Both the position numbers and the translations under genes were made by a program. From CAZKBP01 sp964551015 (lineage in GTDB: Bacteria; Bacteroidota; Bacteroidia; Cytophagales; Microscillaceae), in contig CAZKBP010000006.1 in assembly GCA_964551015.1 (NCBI GenBank), positions 124,001 to 188,000 on the forward strand: a DNA stretch of 64,000 nucleotides. The letters are read 5' to 3'. Positions 48,929-57,936 of the stretch are shown piece after piece; the stretch's first letter is position 1, and each line of letters opens with the position of its first letter. Under the pieces are notes generated by a model, which was given only the letters and a program-made list of their open reading frames with translations, was not told the DNA's origin and did no database searches.

Positions 48929-51058
48929 ATGAACCGAAAAAATATCCTACTAATAATTCTGGGACTTTATATAAGCGGATCTACTCTAGCACAAGAAAAA
49001 CGTTTTTTTATGCCCAGAGAGATCAAAGCTGCTTACGAAGCAGGTACGCGCGCCTATGACGGTAAGCCCGGCCCAAATTATTGGCAAAATACAGTCGATT
49101 ATCAGATTGAAGCCCGTGTAGAACCAGAAACTCGGCAAATCGAGGGCGTGGAGAAAGTAACCTACCACAACAACAGCCCAGAAGATTTGAACGTACTCGT
49201 GGTCAGACTCTACTATGATGTATTTCGCAAAGCCAATCCCAGAGACTCCCGCGTTAACCCTGAGGATATCAGCGACGAAGGCGTCGAGCTAAAATCCATC
49301 CTCCTCAATGGACAAGAAGTTAATCTCGAGAGCCAACAAGTTCAACGCAGTGGCACCAATCTCTATATTCGCCTGACCGAACCAATCAAAAAAGGGGAAA
49401 GCATCGAGATGGAAGCTTCTTGGGTTCAGTATATCCCCCTTACGAACCGCCGTACGGGGGTAGCAGATAGTACCTCTTTCTTCGTGGCTTATTGGTATCC
49501 ACAAATATCTGTTTATGATGATGTATTCGGATGGGACGTAGAAGATTACACCCTTAGAACCGAATTTTATAATAATCTGGCCAACTTTGATGTGACCATT
49601 TCGGCACCTGAGTCTTTTACAGTTTGGGCAACAGGTGTTCTGCAAAATCCAGATGAGGTTTATCCCGAAAATGTGCTTGCTCAATACAATAAAGCACTGG
49701 ATTCTGAGGAAACTGTCCAAATTTTGCAAGCCAGTGATCTGGAAGGAGGTTATCAAAATGCCTCGGGTACTTGGCGTTTCAAAGCCGAAGAAGTGTCTGA
49801 CTTTGCCTTTGCCCTGAGTGACCATTATCTCTGGGATGCCGCTATTCAAAAAGTAGATGGTCGCGACGTATTGATTAGCTCTGTATTCCCCGACCAAGAT
49901 GCTGCTCAATATGCTGAACTCACCGCCACGCAGCAGAAAATCATGAAGCATTTTTCCGAAGATTTTCCGGGGATTCCTTACCCTTATCCGCGTTTTACCT
50001 CTTTTATGGGGTTACAAGGGGGAGGTATGGAATTTCCGATGATGGCCTACAATCAGAATGAGAACCTGGGCTTGACTGCACACGAGATGTATCACACCTA
50101 TTTCCCTATGTACGTGCGGATCAACGAGCGTCGCTTTGCTTGGATGGACGAAGGCTGGGCTGAATATATCACCGCCGTGGTGACCGAACGCTATTGGAAA
50201 GACAATCAAGAGCCGCTTTTTTCCAATTATACTTCCAGCATTCAAGGCGTGGTAGGAACCTATGAAGATTTGCCTTTGATTACTTCTTCTCAGTTTTTTG
50301 ATGGAGGCAACTATGGCTACAGTGCTTATCCCTTGCCTGGCTTTATTTATTCGGTATTGCATCACCACTTAGGAGATGAAACCTTCCTCAAAGCTTACCA
50401 AGAATATATCCGCAGATGGGCAAAGAAATCTCCTACCCCCTATGACTTCTTTTATACTTTTGAAGATGTGAGTGGAGAAGACTTGTCTTGGCTCTGGAAG
50501 CCTTGGTTCTTTGAATACGGCGGGGTAGATGTGAAAGTAGAAGCATTCAAAGGCGACCAATTAACAATCTCTAACTTGGGTAAGCGCCCTGTACCGATTC
50601 AGGTGGATATTCGCTATCAAGACAACAAAGAAGAAAAGTTGATTCTCTCGGCCAGTACGTGGAAAGATGGCTCTACCCAAAAGCTCAATATTCCCAACGC
50701 GAAGCAGGTCAAAACCCTGTCCGTAAATGCTGGTGTAGTAGATGGTGATATTATGGATAATTTTTATCCATCCTTGCAAGAACAAGTAAAAGGCTTTGAT
50801 ATACCAGAAGGCGTTTTTGGAAGTTACCTCATTCAAAATTATAACATAGAAATGAGCGTCGAGAAGGATGAAGGCTTGCTACTCATGCGTATCCCCGCCG
50901 CAGGGATGGAAAATTATCTAATGCCCCAAGAAGATGGTCGTTTTGCCTCTCTGGACAAAATGGTGCTGATCAATTTCAAAGCCGAAGATAATCAAATCAC
51001 AGGGATGGAAGGCGAACTCAAACAGTTTAATATCAAGATACAAGGCAAAAAACAATAA
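48929..51058 (+). CDS. M1-family metallopeptidase
   Basis: The ATG at 48929 opens a signal peptide (MNRKNILLIILGLYISGSTL, cleavage after AQ); the longer frame begins with TTG. The 709-residue protein has the M1 hallmarks: the exopeptidase signature GGMEFPMMAYNQ and zinc site H385-E386-x-x-H389 with E408 (TAHEMYHTYFP, WMDEGWAEYIT). The N-terminal beta saddle and the C-terminal domains are present. It should remove N-terminal residues from peptides outside the cytoplasm. Large secreted M1 enzymes of this kind are common in Bacteroidota and probably serve peptide scavenging. It is monocistronic with a strong terminator. Confidence 0.93.
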   Translation: MNRKNILLIILGLYISGSTLAQEKRFFMPREIKAAYEAGTRAYDGKPGPNYWQNTVDYQIEARVEPETRQIEGVEKVTYHNNSPEDLNVLVVRLYYDVFRKANPRDSRVNPEDISDEGVELKSILLNGQEVNLESQQVQRSGTNLYIRLTEPIKKGESIEMEASWVQYIPLTNRRTGVADSTSFFVAYWYPQISVYDDVFGWDVEDYTLRTEFYNNLANFDVTISAPESFTVWATGVLQNPDEVYPENVLAQYNKALDSEETVQILQASDLEGGYQNASGTWRFKAEEVSDFAFALSDHYLWDAAIQKVDGRDVLISSVFPDQDAAQYAELTATQQKIMKHFSEDFPGIPYPYPRFTSFMGLQGGGMEFPMMAYNQNENLGLTAHEMYHTYFPMYVRINERRFAWMDEGWAEYITAVVTERYWKDNQEPLFSNYTSSIQGVVGTYEDLPLITSSQFFDGGNYGYSAYPLPGFIYSVLHHHLGDETFLKAYQEYIRRWAKKSPTPYDFFYTFEDVSGEDLSWLWKPWFFEYGGVDVKVEAFKGDQLTISNLGKRPVPIQVDIRYQDNKEEKLILSASTWKDGSTQKLNIPNAKQVKTLSVNAGVVDGDIMDNFYPSLQEQVKGFDIPEGVFGSYLIQNYNIEMSVEKDEGLLLMRIPAAGMENYLMPQEDGRFASLDKMVLINFKAEDNQITGMEGELKQFNIKIQGKKQ

Positions 51059-51083
51059 TTTCTAAAATATCAAAACATCCCAG

Positions 51084-51118
51084 CAAACACGAATCTGCGG
51101 GTTCGTGTTTGTTTATTA
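51084..51118 (+). terminator. Intrinsic terminator after the M1 peptidase gene
   Basis: A perfect 10-bp stem, CAAACACGAA at 51084-51093 and its complement at 51102-51111, is followed by a T-rich tail, 25 bases after the stop codon. Confidence 0.85.
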
Positions 51119-51277
51119 AAATGCCATCTCTTAGATAGAGAGCCATCAATGAGGCTATTATGTAAAAAAACCTCTGGAAAAACTTAGAGATTTCAATAAA
51201 ACACCTTTATTTGCATCTCGATAGCGTAGTAGGAACCCGTGGTTTCGGGTTATTTTCAACCTTCAATCCTTAGTCCT

Positions 51278-51838
51278 GTGATCTTTAAATCCTCTCCTAA
51301 ACGCAAAATCAAGCTCTACATTGCTGCTAGTTTGGACAATTTTATCGCACGTCCGGACGGAAAGGTAGATTGGCTAGACTCTATCCCCAATCCCAATCAG
51401 CACGATTATGGCTATCAAGAATTCTATGAGAGTATTGATACGGTGCTCATGGGCCATAAGACCTATCAAGATATACAGACGCTGAGCGCAGATTACCCTT
51501 ATACGGATAAGGAAAATTTTGTCTTCACTCACCAAAAAATCAAATCAGAGCAAGATTATCTGGAATTCATAGACAAAGATCCCGCGAAGTTTTGCCAAAA
51601 AATTAGAAAAAAATCGGATCGAAAAGATATCTGGTTAGTGGGAGGAGGCCAAATTAATAGTCTGCTCCTCGAGAGCGATCTGATTGACGAGATGATCTTG
51701 ACGATGTTTCCGATCATTTTGGGCGAAGGCATTCCCCTCTTCGCCACCAAAACTCCTGAAAAACACTTTCATCTTACGGGAGCCCAACTCTTTGATACTG
51801 GGGTCATGCAGCTTAATTATCAAGCTAAATCCAAATAA
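51278..51838 (+). CDS. Dihydrofolate-reductase-fold family protein (RibD C-terminal-like)
   Basis: The core starts KRKIKLYIAASLDNFIARPD and includes DTVLMGHKTYQDI and DIWLVGGGQINSLLLESDLI, the pattern of the RibD C-terminal/DHFR-like family, ending with the strand HLTGAQLFDTGVMQLNY. It is probably an NAD(P)H-dependent reductase; true DHFR or RibD activity cannot be inferred because relatives differ. There is no ATG near the expected N-terminus, so it must use GTG: 51278 (chosen, close to the family start) or 51239. About 186 residues, cytosolic, apparently monocistronic. Confidence 0.85.
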   Translation: MIFKSSPKRKIKLYIAASLDNFIARPDGKVDWLDSIPNPNQHDYGYQEFYESIDTVLMGHKTYQDIQTLSADYPYTDKENFVFTHQKIKSEQDYLEFIDKDPAKFCQKIRKKSDRKDIWLVGGGQINSLLLESDLIDEMILTMFPIILGEGIPLFATKTPEKHFHLTGAQLFDTGVMQLNYQAKSK

Positions 51839-52222
51839 CAATTTTATCATGCTGTAATTGCCCGACTCTCTTGGCAAAATACTTGGCTATGGCAAGGCAT
51901 AGGCGAATAGGCTTTTTAGAAAAAAGTGCTCCCTGAAATCTTCTTCTGACTTAAAAAATCGGGAAATTTTTTCTAACTAACTTTTGTAATATCAATGAGA
52001 AAAAAAGCAAAAATTGCTCCGTAGCTCAAAATCCATATAGAGGCAATTTTTCTGTCCATTAAATGGATTTATGACACAATAAAAGAGGCTTTTAGGGAGT
52101 TTTTATCGTATCAATCTCACATTTGAAAGTCTTACAATGTTTTAATTTTAGGAAATAAATCCTATCTTACCGTAAAGTTTCGCGGAAGTAACGGGATTAC
52201 CATAAAACACAAAACCAAGGTT
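51839..52222. other. Intergenic region with hairpins
   Basis: About 384 bases without a supported gene. A perfect 9-bp inverted repeat (AAAAATTGC at 52009-52017, complement at 52043-52051) ends in a T-run like a terminator. The small palindrome CCATTAAATGG follows at 52056-52066. These may end the upstream transcript or belong to a short untranslated RNA. Confidence 0.4.
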
Positions 52223-52414
52223 ATGAACTCAAGAGAATTTAACGAATTTGCTAACCAAAGAGGTGTATCGCTCACTCCTTCTCAGAAAAAACTTGCTAAT
52301 CACTTGCTTAGTTTTGCTCAACAGAGCCGTGAGAATCAGGAATTGATTACTAGTCATGCGCGTGGTAAGCGCTTGGTTGTTCATTTAGTGCAATCTTACC
52401 TTAGAAGCTCCTAA
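52223..52414 (+). CDS. Small basic hypothetical protein
   Basis: A 63-residue protein, MNSREFNEFANQRGVSLTPS onward, helical with a basic C-terminal half (HARGKRLVVHLVQSYLRSS). The start is an ATG and codon use looks like that of its neighbours, so I consider it real. No family is recognised; size and charge would allow a nucleic-acid-binding or regulatory peptide. It stands alone in a long intergenic stretch, which is unusual for a noncoding shadow. Confidence 0.6.
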   Translation: MNSREFNEFANQRGVSLTPSQKKLANHLLSFAQQSRENQELITSHARGKRLVVHLVQSYLRSS

Positions 52415-52527
52415 GGGTTTATTTCCCTTTAAGCATCTGCTCAAAGGTCTTCAGAAACTTAGTCAGCAGATACAAGTTGGTAGCACTCTAGCTGATTTTT
52501 GCCAATAGAGTGCTGCTTTCTACGTGC

Positions 52528-52947
52528 CTAGGGGAGTTTTGTCCAAGTGTTGGTGCGGTGCAGTAAGCCCCAATATCCTCTGATCTGAAGAGTGCGAGCG
52601 TTGGTCAGCCACATAGCACCTCTGAAGGTTTTACCGTGTTGTGGGTGGTAAATGCTTCCATTTTTCCATTTTGCTGATTTTGCATCGTATTGGAAGCCTT
52701 TGAGTATTTCCAGACCCAGAATCTCACGTTTTCTCAATGCTGGGTCAGGATTTTTGACGTCTAGGGAAAACTTTCCTGTATCTTTCCCTTTTTTAAACCA
52801 AACAATTTTTCCAAAATACTTCCCAGATCGTTTGTAGATTTGGATTTTTACCTCACGGTCTGAAGACAGCCAAGTTCCCAAGATTTGATCAGAAGAATTT
52901 GTTTGCGATACGCAGAGAATAAGACTGAGCACTAGTGTGTTTATCAT
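52528..52947 (-). CDS. DUF2147 domain protein
   Basis: The 139-residue protein has a short hydrophobic N-terminus (MINTLVLSLILCVSQ) likely to be a signal peptide. The DUF2147 pattern follows: ILGTWLSSDREVKIQIYKRS, GKYFGKIVWF, LRKREILGLEILKGF, WKNGSIYHPQHGKTFRGAMW and LQIRGYWGLLHRTNTW. It is expected to be a small periplasmic beta-barrel of the lipocalin-like kind. The function of the family is not known. It is separate from the leftward cluster further right. Confidence 0.88.
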   Translation of the reverse strand: MINTLVLSLILCVSQTNSSDQILGTWLSSDREVKIQIYKRSGKYFGKIVWFKKGKDTGKFSLDVKNPDPALRKREILGLEILKGFQYDAKSAKWKNGSIYHPQHGKTFRGAMWLTNARTLQIRGYWGLLHRTNTWTKLP

Positions 52948-53092
52948 ATCTTAGATTGGTAAGCAAGTTGATTATTTCGTGATTGGCGTTTGGCTATGGC
53001 TTGCATCTTTTTGTGGCAATTGGTGATGATGCCTCAAGTCTCAAGAGATTAACTTAGATCAAACGGTAAAGGTTCTCCTAAAATCAATACTT

Positions 53093-55753
53093 TTACAGGC
53101 GAATCCCTAAGATGGCGATATCGTCTCGCTGTTGGATATTTTGCTGATAATCTTCTAGTTCGCGAAGCAAGCATTTTTTTTGCTCAGCCAGTGGGAGGTG
53201 TGCGTATTTTAGTAAGGTCTTTTTCAGGCGTTGCTTGCCAAACTTCTTGCGCTCTGGGTTGGGGGTATCTTCAAAGCCATCCGAGCCCAAATAGAGCATA
53301 GAACCTCGAGGCAAGAGTACTACTTTTTGTGTGTAATGTCTTTCCTTAGAGCGAATAATTCCTCCGATGGCTCGTTTGTCTCCACGAATTTCCTGTAAAG
53401 CTCCATCGGTCACATAGTAAACAGGGCGTTTTGCTCCGGAAAAAGTCATCTCGACCATCCCGTTTTCGGCGTTTTTCAACATACAAAGCCCTACATCCAT
53501 CCCGTCTTGATTGGCTGATTCGGCTTGTTTTAGTTCTGAGACAATTCTTTGGTGCAAGACAACTAGTATATCGGCGGGATTGGTAATTTTGGATTCATTT
53601 ACAATTTCATTGAGCAATGTATTGCCAATCATGGCCATGAAGGCTCCTGGGATGCCGTGCCCGGTACAATCTACGACGGAGATGTAGGTTTTATCTCCTA
53701 TTTTACTCAGCCAGTAAAAGTCGCCAGATACAATATCACGGGGGCGGAAAATCACGAAATAATCGGAGAAGAGTTCTTGAAATTTTTGTTTCTGCGGTAG
53801 AATGGCTTGCTGGATGGTTTCGGCCGCTCGGATACTATCGTTGATCTGTCGATTTTTTTCGTTGAGCTCTTCGTTGGTATAGTTGAGTTCTTCGTTTTTC
53901 TGATTGAGAGAATTATTTTGTTCTTCAATCAAATCACGTTGGGTCATGATTTCTTCGCGCTGTTGCTGTAGCTCTTGGTTGCGAGAGGTGATTTCCTGAT
54001 TTTGACTTCTGATTTTTTTATTAGAGCGACGAGCGTTGAAGAGCCAAATCACCATCATGATGAACATAAAGCCAATCAGGGCAGAAATCCAAGTAAAATA
54101 TCTACTACGCGCCTTTGCTTGATCGAGCTGGACTTGCTGTACCGTTTTTTCTTTTTGGAGCAGCTCGAGTTCTTGTTGTTTTTGTTCTTCTTCTATTTTC
54201 CTTTTCTCGAGCAAGATTCTTTGCAGTTTACGTGCAGTTTCATAGCGCTCGATCTGTTGTTCCTGTCTACGTACAGCATCTCTTTGACGCATGATAATCA
54301 GTTGCTGCTCGATTTGCCCTCTTTGTAATTTTTGTGTTTTTAATCTTTCTGCTAGTAATTCTTTTTCTTTTCTCTCTATTTCTAGATTTTTGAGTCTTTT
54401 TTCGGCTTCTTCTGCTTGTTTTCTGGCTAATTCTTTGGCTTGCTCTCTTTCGGCGATTAGGGTGCGAATTTCTTCCTCTTCTCTTTCTACTTGTGTTTGT
54501 CTTTGGAGAAGCGTGATACTGCGTTTGAGTTCATCTTCGGCCAGTTCCCCTTTTAGTTCATCTACTTTTTGCTTGTAGGTTTGTGCTTTCTTTGGATTAC
54601 GCTCTTTGGTGTAGACTAGGGAAAGAATTTCGTAGCTGGTTACTAATACATCTTTGGCATCATTTGCTTCACCGAGTTCGATGGCGGTATTGACCGTATT
54701 AAAGGCTTGGGCATTATTGCCACTCACGTAATGATTGGCGGCGAGGTAATTATAAGTACGTGCTTGCTGGGCAGGCAATTGTTTTCTTTCCTGAATTTTC
54801 AAGGCTTTTTCGTAATACTCTTTCGCCTTGGTGTAAGCGTTTAGGTTGGTGTAAGCTACCCCCGTGTTGAGGTAAAGTATACTTTGTTGTGCAGGGGTCA
54901 GGAGCTTGCCAGGGTTCTTAGAAATGTTCAGAGCACGTAAGAAGTAATCTAAGGCTTTTCTTTCATCTCCACTTCTCTTGGCCAGAAAACCCAGATTGTT
55001 ATAGAGATTAGAAAGCCCAACTGGGTCATTGGCTGACTCGTAAATTTCCAAAAGTTTTTGGGAGTATTCCGTGGCCTTGGGATAATCTTGGGCGGTCTGT
55101 GCAATGGAGGAAAGTTTTTCTAAAACACTCGCTTCACCATCTGATTGACCTCTGGATTGATACAATTGGAGAAGCTCTTGGTAGGTATTATCTGCTTCAT
55201 TGAGATCGCCTAATTGTAGATAACAAAAGCCCACATTCTCGAGCAAAGAGGGGGATGTTGATTGATTATTCTTGGCTCTCAAAGCGCGTGCGTCGGTAAA
55301 ATACCTGAGGGCTTGATTATATAATTTTTGCTCTTGGTATAAAGCTCCAATTTCTGTATATAAAGCTCCCAGAGACTTATCGTCCGCAATCTGCTTATAT
55401 ATTCTTTCGGCCTGTAGGTAATAATTGAGGGCAGAAGGATAGTCTTGTTTTTGGTGAAAAGCTTGCCCTAAGTTGAAAGCAGCTTCTGCTTTTCCGGGAG
55501 GGTACGAGGCGGTATCGGTCGTTGCTAGTGCTCTTTCTCCAAATTGAATTGCTTGCTCCCATTCGCTACGCTCGAGGTAGATATCAGTTACCTGATTGAT
55601 TAGGTCAACTTCTTCTCTGGAGTTTTGGCTTTGCTCAATTTTTTGTAAAAGGTCATTAAGGCTCTGTGCATTCAAATCAGTGGTCAAAAACCAAGCAAAG
55701 CTGATTTGAAGCAAAAATAACAGTTTGTATTTCCAACAATAACAGAACCTCAT
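53093..55753 (-). CDS. TPR-SpoIIE (PP2C-type) phosphatase sensor
   Basis: The 886-residue protein has an N-terminal signal (FLLQISFAWFLTTDLNAQ), about eight tetratricopeptide repeats in the periplasm (residues about 40-390), a long charged coiled coil (390-540), one transmembrane helix (YFTWISALIGFMFIMMVIWL) and a second coiled coil. The C-terminal SpoIIE phosphatase domain has metal-binding Asp residues in PRDIVSGDFYWLSKIGD and SVVDCTGHGIPGAFMAMIG, and GMDVGLCML. It belongs to the RsbU-like group that dephosphorylates anti-sigma antagonists or STAS proteins. No STAS or anti-sigma gene lies nearby. It is the last gene of the leftward cluster, 47 bases after the TonB receptor. Confidence 0.92.
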   Translation of the reverse strand: MRFCYCWKYKLLFLLQISFAWFLTTDLNAQSLNDLLQKIEQSQNSREEVDLINQVTDIYLERSEWEQAIQFGERALATTDTASYPPGKAEAAFNLGQAFHQKQDYPSALNYYLQAERIYKQIADDKSLGALYTEIGALYQEQKLYNQALRYFTDARALRAKNNQSTSPSLLENVGFCYLQLGDLNEADNTYQELLQLYQSRGQSDGEASVLEKLSSIAQTAQDYPKATEYSQKLLEIYESANDPVGLSNLYNNLGFLAKRSGDERKALDYFLRALNISKNPGKLLTPAQQSILYLNTGVAYTNLNAYTKAKEYYEKALKIQERKQLPAQQARTYNYLAANHYVSGNNAQAFNTVNTAIELGEANDAKDVLVTSYEILSLVYTKERNPKKAQTYKQKVDELKGELAEDELKRSITLLQRQTQVEREEEEIRTLIAEREQAKELARKQAEEAEKRLKNLEIERKEKELLAERLKTQKLQRGQIEQQLIIMRQRDAVRRQEQQIERYETARKLQRILLEKRKIEEEQKQQELELLQKEKTVQQVQLDQAKARSRYFTWISALIGFMFIMMVIWLFNARRSNKKIRSQNQEITSRNQELQQQREEIMTQRDLIEEQNNSLNQKNEELNYTNEELNEKNRQINDSIRAAETIQQAILPQKQKFQELFSDYFVIFRPRDIVSGDFYWLSKIGDKTYISVVDCTGHGIPGAFMAMIGNTLLNEIVNESKITNPADILVVLHQRIVSELKQAESANQDGMDVGLCMLKNAENGMVEMTFSGAKRPVYYVTDGALQEIRGDKRAIGGIIRSKERHYTQKVVLLPRGSMLYLGSDGFEDTPNPERKKFGKQRLKKTLLKYAHLPLAEQKKCLLRELEDYQQNIQQRDDIAILGIRL

Positions 55754-55800
55754 CTTAAATTTACAATTTAATCATTTTTTTTAGGCTAAGACAATTTATT

Positions 55801-57900
55801 TTAAATTTTTAGGCGTAATCCAATCAAATATAATCCTCCGTTCTCATCTCCATAGACAAATTCCTTATTTTCCTGATTGAAAATATTTCTGGCATTCAAA
55901 TAAATCTCACTACTCTGCCAAAAGCGATAAGATACTTTCAAGTTACCCAAGTATCTAGTTGCGATACTTTCTGGACGATAACGGGTGAGTAAATTTTGCT
56001 CTCCCAAGAAATAAAGGCTAGCAAATACATTCAGCCGATTCAGCAGTGTACTGTAGTTGAGCGTCATTCCTCCAAAAAGTGATGGCGTTGCCTCGTGGTC
56101 AAAAGACGAGGAGGAAGCTCCTGTACTATCTGGAAAGTTACTAAGCCTTGTATTTTGCCAGGTGATAAATCCGGTTAGTCTTAATTTGGAGATAATCGCG
56201 GTAAGCTCGCCTGTGGCTCCAATTTGTCTAGCCTTTAGGTTGGTATTAACGCGCTCCACCTCATCTACTCCTTCTTCAAACTCAGTAAATTGCTCTCTGG
56301 CATATTGCTGTGTCTGGTAATAAAAGAACGAAAAGTCTGCTTCTAGATTCGGGATGATTTCACTCCGATAGCCGATTTCTGCATTATCCAAACGTAATAA
56401 AGATAAGTCATTACTAGGCACATATTGTCTAATAATACCATCATCAGGAAATCTTTGTAAGGAACGATTAAAATAATCCCGCAAAAAAGGACTACGGTTG
56501 CCTTTCCCATAAGAGGCTCTCAGTACATTCAGGCTATTAATTTGGTAAGAAGACGCTAGCTGAAAGGAAGCATAGCTACCAATACCTACGTTAAAATTAT
56601 CCATTCGGATGGATCCTGTCAAATTTAGTGCCTCAAAGGGCTTCCATACTGCCCTCAGATAAACCCCTAGATTAGTAAAAGAAACTTTATCATTAAAGAG
56701 GTTCAAGGCAGATTCTGACCCGTTTTGTATAAAAGCCCGATCATCCAGCGCTGCGTGAAGTAAGGATATGCCTGGTTGAAATCTAAACTTTTTATATTGG
56801 TACTGATAATCCAAGGAAAATTGAACTTGATCTCGGTCAAACTGATAAACCTCATACCCTTGAGGGCTGGATTGGCTGCCAAAGCTGTAAGAAAAATTCA
56901 TGTTAAAATCATAGGCTTGCCCTCTCAACTGGAAGATATTGGTCTGATAGTCTCGGTTGCTTAGGTTCAGGGTGTCGTCCCAGTAAACCGTCTGCGCAAG
57001 TGAGTTTTGTGTAGAAAAAGCTGTTTCTAATTGGATATCTTCATTGGGATTATAAAAAATATAAGCATTGACCCCGAAGCGGTCTATGGCCAGCTCAGTT
57101 TTTGCGTTGGTACGGCGTGCCTCGAATTTCTCGAACAGTAAAGAGTCAGCAGCGATGCTTCTTCCTTCATTCAGTAGAAATAAGTCGTCTTGGAATCGTT
57201 CTCCAAACTGGTAATTTCCAGACAGCCTGAAGCTGATTTTGTCATTTACTTTGTAGCTAAAAGAGCCGTCGTGTACGAAAGTGCCATTGGTTCCTCCTTG
57301 CAAATTAGCGGAAGCGTGGAAGCCATTTTCTAATGGTTTTTGGGTAATGATATGAATAATGCCTGTCAGAGCACTCGGTCCGTAAAGCGTTTGCTGTACT
57401 CCCTTGATGACCTCTATTCGTTCAATATCTCCAATACTCACGGGTAGGGTTTCCCAGAAAACACCTCCTCTGAGATGGTCATTGTAAGGCACGCCGTCTA
57501 CTAGCACCAAGGTAATGGAGTTGACAGACTCATAAAGGTATCTATCGGCAGCGACGTAATCTAGGCCACGAATGTGTACATCGTAGTTGCCATTCGTTTT
57601 TTGTCTGACCAACAGACCCGGTACAAGGCGCAAAGCTTCAGGAATATTAAGGGCTCCGGAGCGACGGATTTCATCCCCGGTGAGTACTTCGGCAGGAAAA
57701 GGCGTACTAAAAAAATTCTCTGAACGCCCTGAAATAGAATAGATTTCTTTTTCTTTCAAGCCTTCTACCTCCAAGCCCAAAATATCTTCTTTGACCTGAA
57801 GGCGGAAAGTAGTTTCCAGACCCAAAGAATCCTGCTGTGCTTGTGAGTAAGACAAGCCTAATAACAAAAAACTAAGTAAGGAGCAGATTCTTCTAAACAT
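55801..57900 (-). CDS. TonB-dependent receptor, BtuB/CirA-like
   Basis: The 699-residue protein has a signal peptide (MFRRICSLLSFLLLGLSYSQ, cleavage after AQ) and a plug with all marks of siderophore or cobalamin receptors: EVLTGDEIRRSGALNIPEAL, RLVPGLLVRQKTNGNYDVHI, RGLDYVAADRYLYE and IEVIKGVQQTLYGPSALTGI. It lacks the carboxypeptidase-like extension of the other two receptors here. The barrel ends GGLYLIGLRLKI. It is flanked upstream by two lipoprotein genes (FN3 and beta-helix) and downstream by the TPR-SpoIIE phosphatase, suggesting a receptor with surface accessory proteins and a sensor. The ligand is unknown. Confidence 0.93.
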   Translation of the reverse strand: MFRRICSLLSFLLLGLSYSQAQQDSLGLETTFRLQVKEDILGLEVEGLKEKEIYSISGRSENFFSTPFPAEVLTGDEIRRSGALNIPEALRLVPGLLVRQKTNGNYDVHIRGLDYVAADRYLYESVNSITLVLVDGVPYNDHLRGGVFWETLPVSIGDIERIEVIKGVQQTLYGPSALTGIIHIITQKPLENGFHASANLQGGTNGTFVHDGSFSYKVNDKISFRLSGNYQFGERFQDDLFLLNEGRSIAADSLLFEKFEARRTNAKTELAIDRFGVNAYIFYNPNEDIQLETAFSTQNSLAQTVYWDDTLNLSNRDYQTNIFQLRGQAYDFNMNFSYSFGSQSSPQGYEVYQFDRDQVQFSLDYQYQYKKFRFQPGISLLHAALDDRAFIQNGSESALNLFNDKVSFTNLGVYLRAVWKPFEALNLTGSIRMDNFNVGIGSYASFQLASSYQINSLNVLRASYGKGNRSPFLRDYFNRSLQRFPDDGIIRQYVPSNDLSLLRLDNAEIGYRSEIIPNLEADFSFFYYQTQQYAREQFTEFEEGVDEVERVNTNLKARQIGATGELTAIISKLRLTGFITWQNTRLSNFPDSTGASSSSFDHEATPSLFGGMTLNYSTLLNRLNVFASLYFLGEQNLLTRYRPESIATRYLGNLKVSYRFWQSSEIYLNARNIFNQENKEFVYGDENGGLYLIGLRLKI

Positions 57901-57915
57901 AACTTAAATGTATGG

Positions 57916-57923
57916 CAAATTTA
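57916..57923 (-). promoter_or_regulatory. Possible internal -7 element
   Basis: Minus strand TAAATTTG fits TAnnTTTG, 16 bases before the receptor start and inside the 36-base gap after the FN3 gene. It may give the receptor its own transcript; without a good -33 element this is weak. Confidence 0.3.
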
Positions 57924-57936
57924 CTACCAAGATAGA